Of a stretch of 64,000 bases of DNA, positions 23,801 to 33,205 are shown in pieces. The stretch is from Agrobacterium fabrum str. C58 (GTDB lineage: Bacteria; Pseudomonadota; Alphaproteobacteria; Rhizobiales; Rhizobiaceae): contig NC_003062.2 in the NCBI RefSeq assembly GCF_000092025.1, forward strand, positions 1,300,001 to 1,364,000, read 5' to 3'. The notes under the pieces were generated by a model. The model saw nothing but the letters and a program-made list of their open reading frames with translations, was not told where the DNA came from and made no database searches. The translations under genes were made by a program, and so were the position numbers. Every line of letters begins with the position of its first letter. Within the stretch, counting starts at the first letter, position 1.

Positions 23801-26734
23801 TCAGAAGAAGCCTTTGCGCTGCCACCAGCCACCCTTGCGTGGCTTCGGCTCATCGCCATCAGGGTTGCTCGCAGGCGAACCGGAAGAGGTGACGACCGGT
23901 TCCGAACTGGAAACATTGCTGCCCCGGTTCGCGCGGGTCTTTTCTTCGGTCCCAGGAACGTCCGCTCCCGGTGCCAGACCGGCTGAGGCTTCACCGACCT
24001 CTTCGATGGCGACATCGACGACAGTCGCTTCAACGACGACCGGCTCAATGATTACCGGCTCGACCGTTTCGACGGTTTCGGCCTTTGGCGCCTCTTCGGT
24101 TTCGGTTTCGGTCTTGGTTTTCGCCTTGCGGGTGCGGCGGGGCTTCTTCGGGGCTTCTTCTGCCACGACGTCGGCAACCACACCCTCCACCACTTCGGCG
24201 GCGGTGGCGGGCTCTTCCGTTACCGGCGCTGCAGTGGAAACCTCTTCACCTTCCGCGCCTTCACCTTCCGTCTCGCCGTCGGCGCCTGCAGCATCTAGAG
24301 CATCGTCACGGTTACGGCGACCGCCACGCTTGCCGCGACGACGGCGCTTGCGCTTGCCGTCTTCGTCGGCATTTGCAGCTTCATTCGCACCGTTTTCGTC
24401 GGAATCTGCACCGGCCTCATCGGTTTCGACGCCATCGTCGTCGCCTTCGGCATCGTCGTCTTCCGCGTCATTGCCGGACTGGCCATCGAGCGCACCGTTC
24501 TGCTCGTTCTGACCACCCTTGCCCCGACGGCGGCGGCGACGCTTGCGCTTGCGCTTGCCGTCCTCGCCATTGTCACCCTGCGGCTGCTGGCGTGGCTGGG
24601 CGCTTTCGGCCTTGACGATTTCTTCCTCTTCTTCGTCCTCTTCCACCTCGATGACGATATCGTCTTCTTCTTCAACGAAGCTCGGAAGCATCTGGATGAG
24701 GCTTTCGATCTTCACCGGATTTTCGACGGCTTCGCCGCGATCGATGGCGAAATGCTGCGCCCCGACACTGGAATCGGCGGCGATGATGATGGCGACGCCG
24801 AAGCGGCCTTCGTAATCGACGATCGAGCCGCGCTTGTGGTTGAGCAGGTAGAGCGCCGTTTCCGGCGTGCAGCGCACGGTGATGTTGTGGGTGGTGTTGC
24901 GCAGCAGATATTCCTCGACGCCGCGCAGCACATGCAGCGCGATGGAGGATTCCGAACGCACATGGCCCGTGCCGCCGCAATGCTGGCAAACCTGCGTGGT
25001 CGATTCCAGCACCGAAGCGCGGATGCGCTGACGCGACATTTCCAGAAGGCCGAAATGCGAGATGCGGCCGACCTGAATGCGCGCCCGGTCGTTTTTCAGG
25101 CAATCCTTGAGCTTCTTCTCGACGGAGCGGTTGTTGCGCTTTTCTTCCATGTCGATGAAGTCGATGACAACGAGACCAGCAAGGTCGCGAAGACGCAGCT
25201 GGCGAGCCACTTCTTCCGCCGCCTCAAGGTTGGTCGTGAGCGCGGTTTCTTCGATGGAATGCTCGCGGGTCGACCGACCGGAGTTCACGTCGATGGCAAC
25301 CAGAGCTTCCGTCTGGTTGATGATGAGATAACCGCCGGATTTCAGCGTCACCTGCGGCTGCAGCATCCGGTCGAGCTGGGCTTCGATGCCCGAGCGCGAG
25401 AAAATCGGATGAATGTCGCGGTAGGGCTGAACCACCTTGGCGTGGCTCGGCATCAGCATCTTCATGAAGTCTTTCGCTTCACGATAGCCTTCTTCGCCTG
25501 AAACGATGATCTCGCTGATATCCTTGTTATAAAGATCGCGGATCGAGCGCTTGATCAGCGAGCCTTCCTCGTAAACAAGGCAGGGGGCCGTGGAATTCAG
25601 CGTCAGCGTGCGGACGTTTTCCCACAGGCGCATCAGATATTCAAAGTCGCGCTTGATCTCGACGCGGGTACGATTGGCGCCTGCGGTGCGCAGAATGACG
25701 CCCATGCCCTGCGGAACCTCCAGATCGCGCGCGATTTCCTTCAGGCGCTTGCGGTCGGTCGGCTGGGTGATCTTGCGGGAAATGCCGCCGCCACGCGCAG
25801 TATTCGGCATCAGCACGGAATAACGGCCTGCAAGCGACAGATAGGTGGTGAGTGCAGCACCCTTGTTGCCGCGTTCTTCCTTGGCAACCTGGACCAGAAG
25901 GATCTGGCGGCGCTTGATGACTTCCTGGATACGGTACTGCTTGCGCGGCTTGCGCGCGACGCGATCCGGAACTTCTTCCATGGCGTCTTCGGCACCGACG
26001 GACTCAATCACTTCCTTTTCGTGATGATCGTCATCATCGTCGTCGTCATCATCGTCATTGCCGCGACGAAGGCCTTCGACTTCCTCGGAAATCGTGTCGG
26101 TATCGACCATTGCGGCCATGTCGCCGCCGGTGCTGCCGTCGTCTTCAGAAGACGCTTCTGCCGCCTCGGCTGCGATTTCTTCAGCTGTCTTCTTCTTGGC
26201 GCGGGGGCGGCGAACGCGCTTCTTCGGCTTTTCTTCCTCAGCCGGCGCTTCTTCGGCGACGACCTCAACGGCCGTTTCTTCAGAAACTGCTTCCGAAACG
26301 GGTGCGACTTCTTCCGTGACGGCGACGTCGGTGGTTTCGCTTGCGGCAACGATGCCGACATCCGGCTGATCCACCTGCGACAGGTCGATCATCGGCGCGC
26401 CGGACTCGGGCGCATCGGCCGATTCGAAATCGTCGCTGCGGCGGTGATCCTCGGCTTCCGCCTTCAAGAGGGCCTGACGGTCCGCGAGCGGAATCTGGTA
26501 ATAATCCGGATGAATTTCCGCAAAGGCGAGAAAGCCGTGGCGATTTCCACCGTAATCGACGAAGGCCGCCTGAAGGGAAGGCTCAACGCGCGTCACCTTG
26601 GCAAGGTAGATATTGCCGCGGATCTGTTTCTTGTGCTCCGATTCAAAATCGAATTCTTCGATCCGGTTCCCACGGACAACGACTACGCGTGTCTCCTCTT
26701 CGTGGGAGGCGTCGATAAGCATTTTGTCTGCCAT
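23801..26734 (-). CDS. rne: ribonuclease E
   Basis: A 977-residue endoribonuclease central to mRNA decay and rRNA processing. The catalytic half matches E. coli RNase E: MLIDASHEEETRVVVVRGNR, an S1 domain, EERGNKGAALTTYLSLAGRY, the catalytic site VAIDVNSGRS, VVIDFIDMEEKRNNR, and the zinc link CQHCGGTG. An acidic/basic insert of about 190 residues (roughly 90-280), including a run of aspartates, splits the S1 domain. The C-terminal third is a low-complexity Arg- and Glu-rich scaffold with Arg-rich patches (KRKRKRRRRRRGK) ending in a basic KGGWWQRKGFF. CGAGGAG precedes the ATG. Confidence 0.97.
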   Translation of the reverse strand: MADKMLIDASHEEETRVVVVRGNRIEEFDFESEHKKQIRGNIYLAKVTRVEPSLQAAFVDYGGNRHGFLAFAEIHPDYYQIPLADRQALLKAEAEDHRRSDDFESADAPESGAPMIDLSQVDQPDVGIVAASETTDVAVTEEVAPVSEAVSEETAVEVVAEEAPAEEEKPKKRVRRPRAKKKTAEEIAAEAAEASSEDDGSTGGDMAAMVDTDTISEEVEGLRRGNDDDDDDDDDDHHEKEVIESVGAEDAMEEVPDRVARKPRKQYRIQEVIKRRQILLVQVAKEERGNKGAALTTYLSLAGRYSVLMPNTARGGGISRKITQPTDRKRLKEIARDLEVPQGMGVILRTAGANRTRVEIKRDFEYLMRLWENVRTLTLNSTAPCLVYEEGSLIKRSIRDLYNKDISEIIVSGEEGYREAKDFMKMLMPSHAKVVQPYRDIHPIFSRSGIEAQLDRMLQPQVTLKSGGYLIINQTEALVAIDVNSGRSTREHSIEETALTTNLEAAEEVARQLRLRDLAGLVVIDFIDMEEKRNNRSVEKKLKDCLKNDRARIQVGRISHFGLLEMSRQRIRASVLESTTQVCQHCGGTGHVRSESSIALHVLRGVEEYLLRNTTHNITVRCTPETALYLLNHKRGSIVDYEGRFGVAIIIAADSSVGAQHFAIDRGEAVENPVKIESLIQMLPSFVEEEDDIVIEVEEDEEEEEIVKAESAQPRQQPQGDNGEDGKRKRKRRRRRRGKGGQNEQNGALDGQSGNDAEDDDAEGDDDGVETDEAGADSDENGANEAANADEDGKRKRRRRGKRGGRRNRDDALDAAGADGETEGEGAEGEEVSTAAPVTEEPATAAEVVEGVVADVVAEEAPKKPRRTRKAKTKTETETEEAPKAETVETVEPVIIEPVVVEATVVDVAIEEVGEASAGLAPGADVPGTEEKTRANRGSNVSSSEPVVTSSGSPASNPDGDEPKPRKGGWWQRKGFF

Positions 26735-26962
26735 GTAAGCTGTGCTCCTCGGCGCAGCCTTGTTTTATACGAGAACAGGCCCGCCGCATGGACGAGCCTT
26801 TCATATGAGTGCAAGGATGTGCCGGAAATGAAGTCTCCTGCCGGGCCTCTGTAAACTGGCAGCATCCGGACCGACGGCGAGGCGCTTGGCCTGCTCCTGG
26901 TATCCGGTTCATGTGAAAACTGCTGCGACATCATTGGCCAGGCGGAACGACAATAATATATA

Positions 26963-27043
26963 GACCCCTTGGGGTCCGATGAATTTGCTCTCCTCAGAGC
27001 GGCGGTGGCAGCGCCACCGGGTAGGTCTCCGGCCACGGCCGGA
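26963..27043 (-). promoter_or_regulatory. hairpin array in the rne leader
   Basis: Three hairpins lie in a row: GACCCC/GGGGTC (26963-26976), CGGTGGC/GCCACCG (27003-27019) and TCCGGCC/GGCCGGA (27028-27043). All are near-perfect with two- to three-base centres. They lie about 230-310 bases upstream of the rne ATG. A role in RNase E autoregulation is inferred from family knowledge only. Confidence 0.4.
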
Positions 27044-27166
27044 ATTGATCCAGTTTCAGGATAAATGTAACGACGGCAGATGATTGCCCGATGTGCAGCG
27101 CCAGCGTCTTTTCCGATTGGCAGCCGGCGGGCATCTATCCCGTCAACACTTTTAACCCTCACATGC

Positions 27167-27195
27167 GTTGTATGTTTTCTCTGTCATAATAGCAA
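27167..27195 (-). promoter_or_regulatory. candidate rne promoter
   Basis: On the minus strand TTGCTA and TACAAC are separated by 17 bases, roughly 430 bases upstream of rne. The -10 is a weak match, so this is only a suggestion. Confidence 0.25.
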
Positions 27196-27379
27196 TAGGC
27201 TGGCTAAATATGCCATATTGTTGGTGGAATTTCCGGGTTAAGAATTGGTTCACCAAGGCCTGCGATTGTGGGGCGCAAAGGCGTAAACTATCGTGCGGCG
27301 TGGATGAAACGGCACCATTGCCGGCACTTTTCCGCGCCGTTTATCGAAAATGACTGAAATACGGAATTTCTTGAGGGCC

Positions 27380-28639
27380 ATGGATTTCACGCGCAGCGCA
27401 ACGATATCAGGCGGGGCAGGGCGGCTTGGCGCGCGAATCGCGCGGCTTGCGTCGGCTTTGGCATTTTTCGTCGCCACCTTAGTCTCCGTCGTGCCGACAG
27501 CCCATGCGGCGGAGCCGCTTGTCGCCCACCAGGCGCGGATCATCGGTGATGAGGCGCGCACGCGCATCGTTCTCGATTTTGCCGAAGAGCCGGAATTCGA
27601 CGTTCACTATCTCGATTCGCCCGCCCGCATCGTCGTCGACTTTCCCGCGGTGAATTTTGCGTTCCCCACGTCCGACCTCAAACCAACAGGCCTTTTTTCG
27701 GATATACGCTTCGGCACCATGGGGGAGAACAGTGCCCGCATCGTGCTGACGGCGAAAAAGCCTGTTCAAGTGACGGTTGCCGAAACCAAAAAGGGCGATG
27801 ACGGCCAGTCTTTCCGTTTCGTACTCGATGCCGAGATCACCACCAAGGGCAAGTTTGCGGAACTGGTGAAGGATCAGCAATGGCGCGCGCCAGCCCCGGT
27901 GACAACGGCCGCGATCACGCCCGATGACAAGACATCGCGGCCAGCGGAATTCGTCATCGCGGTCGATGCCGGCCATGGCGGCATCGACGCAGGCGCCACT
28001 GGCGGCACGACGGGCACCGAGGAAAAGGTCATCACCTTGACCTTTGCGAAGGAGCTTGTGGAGCGGTTGAACCGCGAAGCGGGCATCAAGGCCTTTTTAA
28101 CGCGTGATTCCGACACCTTCCTCGCCTTGTCGGAACGGGTGACAATCGCCCGCCAGAACAATGCCAATCTCTTTATATCCCTTCACGCCGACACGCTGAA
28201 GCAGAAGGGAATTCGCGGCGCCACCGTCTATACCCTGTCGGACCGGGCATCCGACCGGCAGGCGCAGGAGTTGGCAGAGCGCGAAAACAAGTCAGACCAG
28301 ATTGCCGGCGTTGCCGCTTCCACGGAGCCGCCGGAGGTCGCCGATATTCTCCTCGATTTCACCCGCCGCGAGACCCAGGCCTTTTCGGTAACGCTGGCCG
28401 AAAACATCGTCTCTTCCTTCGAGGGGCAGGTTGGCCTTATCAACAATCCGCACCGTTATGCCGGTTTCATGGTTCTCCGCGCCCATGATGTGCCGTCGGT
28501 GCTTCTTGAGCTTGGGTTCCTTTCGAATGCGGAAGACGAAAAGCTGCTTCTCGATATCGAGTGGCGCAAAAAAGTAGCCGACACATTGGCAACGGCCGTC
28601 GGGCGATACCGTTCCAAGGCCCTGGCGAATGGCGGCTGA
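27380..28639 (+). CDS. amiC: N-acetylmuramoyl-L-alanine amidase with AMIN domain
   Basis: A 419-residue periplasmic amidase that cleaves septal peptidoglycan. An N-terminal signal sequence ends near PTAHAA (about residue 44). The AMIN domain (about 50-155, TRIVLDFAEEPEF...ARIVVDFP) targets it to the wall. The zinc amidase_3 domain follows: VIAVDAGHGGIDAGATG, EKVITLTFAKEL, TRDSDTFLALSERV, ISLHADT and SVLLELGFLSNAEDE. The ATG at 27380 follows TTGAGGG; an ATG ten codons upstream has no such site. It is encoded next to PBP1A, a natural pairing for wall remodelling. Confidence 0.93.
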   Translation: MDFTRSATISGGAGRLGARIARLASALAFFVATLVSVVPTAHAAEPLVAHQARIIGDEARTRIVLDFAEEPEFDVHYLDSPARIVVDFPAVNFAFPTSDLKPTGLFSDIRFGTMGENSARIVLTAKKPVQVTVAETKKGDDGQSFRFVLDAEITTKGKFAELVKDQQWRAPAPVTTAAITPDDKTSRPAEFVIAVDAGHGGIDAGATGGTTGTEEKVITLTFAKELVERLNREAGIKAFLTRDSDTFLALSERVTIARQNNANLFISLHADTLKQKGIRGATVYTLSDRASDRQAQELAERENKSDQIAGVAASTEPPEVADILLDFTRRETQAFSVTLAENIVSSFEGQVGLINNPHRYAGFMVLRAHDVPSVLLELGFLSNAEDEKLLLDIEWRKKVADTLATAVGRYRSKALANGG

Positions 28640-28955
28640 TAGCGGTGGAGACGCTGTTGCCGCCCTGCCATTGATCGTGGAAAAAGCTGTTCAATTCTAA
28701 GGCTTGCGGTCGATTAACGACCCGAAGCCCTATTTTACTCACATTCGCCGCGTTACTCGGAAACCGGATTCGGTGGCAATCCGTATAGCGTCGGTGCGTG
28801 ATTGCGGGCCTGCGGCCCGGTAACATATCAGCGAATGCTGCCATATCCGGCTTGTCATCGAAGGTATGGTGTGCAAAACGGCACGCGATATGCAAGGATG
28901 CGCCCGTATTTCGTCGGGCGTTGATGGTTACGATTCGAATTATCGGTAGCTTGGT
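28640..28955. other. amiC-mrcA intergenic region
   Basis: 316 bases without a supportable gene. It holds a GC-rich hairpin, GGGCCTGCGGCCC (about 28806-28818). A TTAACG motif occurs near 28715. It must contain the mrcA promoter unless mrcA is read from amiC. No terminator with a T-tract was seen after amiC. Confidence 0.4.
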
Positions 28956-31403
28956 ATGATCAGACTGATTGGATATTTTTTCGGCTTGGCCAGCGTGCTC
29001 TTTCTGTGCGCTGCCGTCGTCGGTGCGATTTATTTGCACGGCGTGACGAAGGACCTGCCGGATTATGCAGTTCTGAGCACGTATGAACCGCCGGTAACGA
29101 CCCGTGTGCACGCCGGCAACGGTGCTCTGATGGCAGAATATGCCCATGAAAAGCGCCTTTTCCTGCCCATCCAGGCAATTCCCGACCGCGTGAAGGCCGC
29201 CTTCCTGTCCGCCGAAGACAAGAATTTCTACAATCACCCCGGTGTCGATATCTGGGGTCTCGGTCGCGCCATTCTCGTCAATCTCCAGAATCTGGGCTCT
29301 GGCCGCCGCCCGGTCGGCGCTTCCACCATCACCCAGCAGGTTGCGAAGAACTTCCTTCTGACAAACGATCAGACCATCGACCGCAAGCTCAAGGAAGCCA
29401 TTCTTTCCTTCCGCATCGAGCAGACCTATTCGAAGGACAAGATCCTCGAACTTTATCTCAACGAGATCTTTTTCGGCCTGAATTCTTACGGCATCGCCGG
29501 CGCGGCGCTCACCTATTTCAACAAATCGGTGACGGAACTGACTATCGCCGAGACCGCCTATCTCGCATCGCTGCCGAAAGGCCCGGCCAATTACCATCCG
29601 ATCCGTCGCGAAAAAGCAGCGCTGGAGCGCCGCGACTGGGTGATCGACCGTATGGCCGAGAACGGCTATATCACCGTTGCCGACGCCACCGATGCCAAAA
29701 AGCAGCCGCTCGGCGTCAATCTGCGTCGCGGCGGCGCCCATATTGCCGCATCCGATTATTTCGCCGAGGAAGTCCGCCGCCAGATCGTCGAGAAATATGG
29801 CGAAGAAGCGCTTCTCGAAGGCGGGCTCTCTGTTCGCACCTCTTTTGATCCGCAGATCCAGATGGAGGCGCGCAAGGCGCTTCAGGATGGGCTTGTGCAA
29901 TATGACGAACGCCGCGGTTTCCGTGGGCCGATCGAAAAGATCGAGACGGCCGGCGACTGGACGGCGGCGCTGGCCAAGGTCAAGGGTCTCCGGGACGTTC
30001 CCGAATGGAAGGTTGCCGTCGTACTCGCCGTTGCCGCCGATGGCGTCGATATCGGTGTCCAGGCCGACCCGGATGCGGAAGATGGCGACAAGCGCACGCG
30101 CGGCCATATCTCGGCTGAAAACATGCGCTGGGCATTCCGTGACGCCAGCGGCAAGAAAGCGACATCCAAGTCGCCGGTCGGCGTTGTGACGGCGGGCGAC
30201 GTCGTCTATGCGCAGCCGCTTTCCGGCTCTGGCAACGAATACCGTCTGCGTCAGCCGCCGAAAGTGCAGGGTGGCATGGTGGTGATGGACCCGCATACCG
30301 GCCGCGTTCTGGCCATGGTCGGCGGCTTCTCCTACGCGCAGTCGGAATTCAACCGCTCCACGCAGGCCATGCGCCAGCCGGGTTCGTCCTTCAAGCCGTT
30401 CATCTATGCGGCCGCGCTCGACAATGGCTACACGCCGGCATCGGTCATTCTCGATGCACCGATCGAAGTCGTGTCGGGCGGTCAGGTCTGGAAACCGCAG
30501 AATTACGGCGGGGGTTCCGCGGGTCCGTCGACGTTGCGTCTCGGCATCGAAAAATCCCGTAACCTGATGACCGTGCGCCTGGCGCAGGACATGGGCATGA
30601 ACCTTGTGGCGGAATATGCCGAACGCTTCGGCATCTACGACAAGATGCCGCCGCTTTTGTCCATGTCGCTCGGTTCGGGTGAAACCACTGTCATGCGTAT
30701 GGTCTCGGCCTACTCGGTCCTTGCCAATGGCGGCAAGCAGATCAAGCCGACGCTGATCGACCGCATTCAGGACCGTTACGGCAAGACGATCTTCCGGCAC
30801 GAGGAGCGCGGCTGCGAGGGCTGCAATGCGACGAGCTGGCAGAACCAGGACGAGCCCGTCATCGTTGACAATCGTGAGCAGGTTCTCGATCCGATGACTG
30901 CCTACCAGACGACGTCCATGCTGGAAGGCGTGGTGAAGCGCGGTACGGCGGCGGGCAAGATCAAGGTCGATCTGCCTGTTGCCGGCAAGACGGGCACGAC
31001 CAATGATGAAAAGGACGCCTGGTTTGTCGGTTATACGCCCGACATGGTCGCCGGCCTCTATATCGGTTTCGACTCGCCGGCACCGCTCGGTCGCGGCGGC
31101 ACCGGTGGCTCGCTGTCAGCGCCGATCTTCGGTGAATTCATCGCCGATGCGGCCAAGCATCTGGAGCCGAGCAAGTTCATCGTGCCTGCTGGCATGAACT
31201 TCGTCGCCGTCAACCGCAAGACAGGCATGGCGGCGGCTGAAGGCGAACCGGACACGATCATGGAAGCGTTCAAACCCGGCACGGGTCCGGCTTCCACCTT
31301 CTCGGTGATTGGTGCTGAAGGCTACATGTCGCAGGAAGACATTCTGAAGACGTCGCCGCAGGCACAGCAGGCCATCACTGGCGGTGGCGGCGGTCTTTAT
31401 TGA
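28956..31403 (+). CDS. mrcA: penicillin-binding protein 1A (bifunctional class A PBP)
   Basis: An 815-residue inner-membrane enzyme with a membrane anchor at residues 4-26. The glycosyltransferase domain carries AFLSAEDKNFYNHPGVD near residue 83-99 and STITQQVAKNFLL near 124-136. An OB-like insert follows. The transpeptidase has SSFKPF (SxxK) near 480, a SVL/SAYSVLANGG region near 585, and KTGTTND near 677-683. PBP1a drives polar elongation in Agrobacterium, which lacks the usual Rod system. No good ribosome site is visible at the ATG. A strong terminator follows. Confidence 0.96.
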   Translation: MIRLIGYFFGLASVLFLCAAVVGAIYLHGVTKDLPDYAVLSTYEPPVTTRVHAGNGALMAEYAHEKRLFLPIQAIPDRVKAAFLSAEDKNFYNHPGVDIWGLGRAILVNLQNLGSGRRPVGASTITQQVAKNFLLTNDQTIDRKLKEAILSFRIEQTYSKDKILELYLNEIFFGLNSYGIAGAALTYFNKSVTELTIAETAYLASLPKGPANYHPIRREKAALERRDWVIDRMAENGYITVADATDAKKQPLGVNLRRGGAHIAASDYFAEEVRRQIVEKYGEEALLEGGLSVRTSFDPQIQMEARKALQDGLVQYDERRGFRGPIEKIETAGDWTAALAKVKGLRDVPEWKVAVVLAVAADGVDIGVQADPDAEDGDKRTRGHISAENMRWAFRDASGKKATSKSPVGVVTAGDVVYAQPLSGSGNEYRLRQPPKVQGGMVVMDPHTGRVLAMVGGFSYAQSEFNRSTQAMRQPGSSFKPFIYAAALDNGYTPASVILDAPIEVVSGGQVWKPQNYGGGSAGPSTLRLGIEKSRNLMTVRLAQDMGMNLVAEYAERFGIYDKMPPLLSMSLGSGETTVMRMVSAYSVLANGGKQIKPTLIDRIQDRYGKTIFRHEERGCEGCNATSWQNQDEPVIVDNREQVLDPMTAYQTTSMLEGVVKRGTAAGKIKVDLPVAGKTGTTNDEKDAWFVGYTPDMVAGLYIGFDSPAPLGRGGTGGSLSAPIFGEFIADAAKHLEPSKFIVPAGMNFVAVNRKTGMAAAEGEPDTIMEAFKPGTGPASTFSVIGAEGYMSQEDILKTSPQAQQAITGGGGGLY

Positions 31404-31421
31404 CATCAGTCATGACGTTTG

Positions 31422-31464
31422 GCGGGGGCGCGGGTCTTTACATCCGCGCCCCCCGCATTTATTT
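31422..31464 (+). terminator. intrinsic terminator after mrcA
   Basis: GCGGGGGCGCGG pairs with CCGCGCCCCCCGC (one bulged C) over a ten-base loop, then ATTTATTT. It lies 19 bases after the mrcA stop and upstream of prfB. Confidence 0.8.
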
Positions 31465-31501
31465 GAGCTACAAGTTTCAATGAAGGTGAAGAACCAGCGA
31501 A

Positions 31502-32633
31502 ATGCGCAATGAAATCGTGAACGTAGTCGATGAAATCAAGCAGGCCATAAGCCTGCTGAGGAGGCATCTTTGACTGGGATCAGGCGATAAGACGACTGGA
31601 CTGGTTGAACAATAAGGCAGAGGACCCGACCCTCTGGAACGATGCCTCCGAAGCCCAGAAGCTGATGCGCGAACGCCAGCAGCTGGATGACAGCATCAAC
31701 GGCGTCAAGGCGCTGGAGCAGCAGCTCAAGGACAATATCGAGCTGATCGAACTCGGCGAGATGGAAGGCGACGATGAGATCGTCAAGGACGCCGAAGATG
31801 CGCTGAAGGCGCTGAGAAGCGAAGCGAACCGCCGCCAGGTGGAAGCCATGCTTTCCGGCGAGGCCGACAGCAACGACACCTATGTGGAAGTGCATTCCGG
31901 CGCCGGCGGCACCGAAAGCCAGGATTGGGCGAACATGCTGCTGCGCATGTACACCCGCTGGGCGGAGCGTCAGGGCTTCAAGGTCGAAGTTCTCGAAATC
32001 CACGATGGCGATGAGGCGGGCATCAAGTCGGCCACCATTCTGGTCAAGGGCCATAACGCCTTTGGCTGGATGAAGACGGAATCAGGCGTGCACCGCCTCG
32101 TTCGCATCTCGCCCTATGACAGCAATGCCCGGCGTCACACCTCGTTTTCTTCCATCTGGGTCTATCCGGTGGTCGATGATTCGATCCAGATCGACATCAA
32201 TGAAAGCGATTGCCGTATCGATACCTATCGCTCGTCCGGTGCGGGCGGCCAGCACGTCAACACCACTGACTCGGCTGTGCGTATCACGCATATTCCGACC
32301 GGCATCGCCGTTGCCTGCCAGCAGGAGCGCTCCCAGCACAAGAACCGCGCCAAGGCGTGGGACATGCTGCGCGCCCGCCTCTATGAGGTGGAACTGCAAA
32401 AGCGGGAAGAGGCGGCCAATGCGCAGGCCGCATCCAAGACCGATATCGGCTGGGGCCATCAGATCCGTTCCTACGTTCTCCAGCCCTACCAGCTGGTCAA
32501 GGACCTGCGCACCGGCGTGGAAAGCACCGCGCCCGGCAACGTGCTGGATGGTGACCTGAACGAGTTCATGGAAGCCGCACTTGCCCATCGCATCAGCGGC
32601 GGCGCGGATGTGGAGGTCTCGGATATCGATTAA
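31502..32633 (+). CDS. prfB: peptide chain release factor 2, with +1 programmed frameshift
   Basis: RF2 releases peptides at UGA and UAA. The gene is read as 23 codons from ATG 31502, then a +1 shift at CTT-TGA (31568-31573) into the long frame, giving 376 residues. Motifs in the product are VHSGAGGTESQDWANML (GTPase-independent decoding domain), RRHTSFSS, and the catalytic GGQ at residues 248-250 in SSGAGGQHVNTTDSAVR. The tail GWGHQIRSYVLQPYQLVKDL is normal. Reading only the long frame would lose the N-terminus. A strong terminator follows. Confidence 0.96.
31559..31574 (+). promoter_or_regulatory. RF2 autoregulatory +1 frameshift site
   Basis: An internal AGGAGG (31559-31564) lies three bases before CTT-TGA-C. 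This matches the E. coli prfB shift site, where the Shine-Dalgarno-like element and a slow UGA push the ribosome from CUU to UUU. Low RF2 favours the shift, so the factor controls its own synthesis. Confidence 0.95.
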
Positions 32634-32662
32634 GACGCCCCGGCGCGTCGATCGGAAATTTG

Positions 32663-32692
32663 CCCCTCGCAAACCCGTTGCGAGGGGTTTTT
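32663..32692 (+). terminator. intrinsic terminator after prfB
   Basis: CCCCTCGCAA and TTGCGAGGGG (ten-base perfect arms, five-base loop) followed by TTTTT. Confidence 0.92.
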
Positions 32693-32707
32693 CGTTGGAG
32701 GATACAC

Positions 32708-33178
32708 ATGAAACAGGCGCTTTATATCGTCGACGTCCAGCCGAGCTTCAATCCGCCGGCCTCGCTGGTGGCGGAGATATCCGCGCTCGCCGGAACCATG
32801 CCAAGTATCGCCACCGTCGAACGCCACGATGAAAGCGTAACGCCCTTCGAACGGCAACTGGGCTGGAAACCGGGCAGGGATGATGTGTCGCTGGTGCCGG
32901 CAGACCGCATATTCATCAAACACGGTTATGGGCCGCCCCGGGAGGTTATCGACCATCTCCTGTCCCTGAAACTCGACCGGGTGCTGGTCTGCGGCATTCA
33001 GGCCGATACCTGCGTGCTGGCGGCCGGTTTTGCCCTGTTCGATGCAGGGCTGCATCCCACACTTCTGCCATGGCTGACGGTGGGCTCCAGTCTCGACCGC
33101 AGCGGTGAACTTGGCGCGAGACTATGGAAGCATCATTTCGGAGCGGTTCTCACAGGGCCGGAGGCACTTGCGGGGTAG
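32708..33178 (+). CDS. isochorismatase-family cysteine hydrolase
   Basis: A 156-residue isochorismatase-like hydrolase. ALYIVDVQPSFNPPASL holds the first catalytic Asp, IFIKHGYGPP the Lys region, and RVLVCGIQADTCVLAAGFAL the nucleophilic Cys (about residue 102) with the cis-peptide before it. It is shorter than most members. Relatives include nicotinamidases and peroxyureidoacrylate amidohydrolases; the substrate is unknown. The TTGGAGGA site lies just before the ATG and just after the prfB terminator. Confidence 0.85.
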   Translation: MKQALYIVDVQPSFNPPASLVAEISALAGTMPSIATVERHDESVTPFERQLGWKPGRDDVSLVPADRIFIKHGYGPPREVIDHLLSLKLDRVLVCGIQADTCVLAAGFALFDAGLHPTLLPWLTVGSSLDRSGELGARLWKHHFGAVLTGPEALAG

Positions 33179-33205
33179 CCTCGCCGAACCTGCGTAACGG
33201 TCCGA

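Larger units (their letters stand above)
26735..27379. other. long rne leader / rne-amiC intergenic region
   Basis: 645 bases separate the divergent rne and amidase genes. No coding frame in it has a convincing ribosome site or known product. The part nearest rne (minus strand) carries three consecutive strong hairpins at 26963-27043, entered separately. A possible minus-strand promoter lies at 27167-27195, which would give rne a leader of about 425 bases. RNase E genes are commonly autoregulated through long structured leaders. Confidence 0.5.

Noticed and set aside
23715..24512. 265-codon Ser-rich plus-strand frame
   Set aside because: Antisense of the acidic C-terminal tail of rne and it runs through the terminator.
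28467..30800. 777-codon open frame on the minus strand across mrcA
   Set aside because: Antisense to an intact penicillin-binding protein with all motifs; it has no ribosome site, and its His/Arg-rich composition is that of a GC-rich shadow frame.
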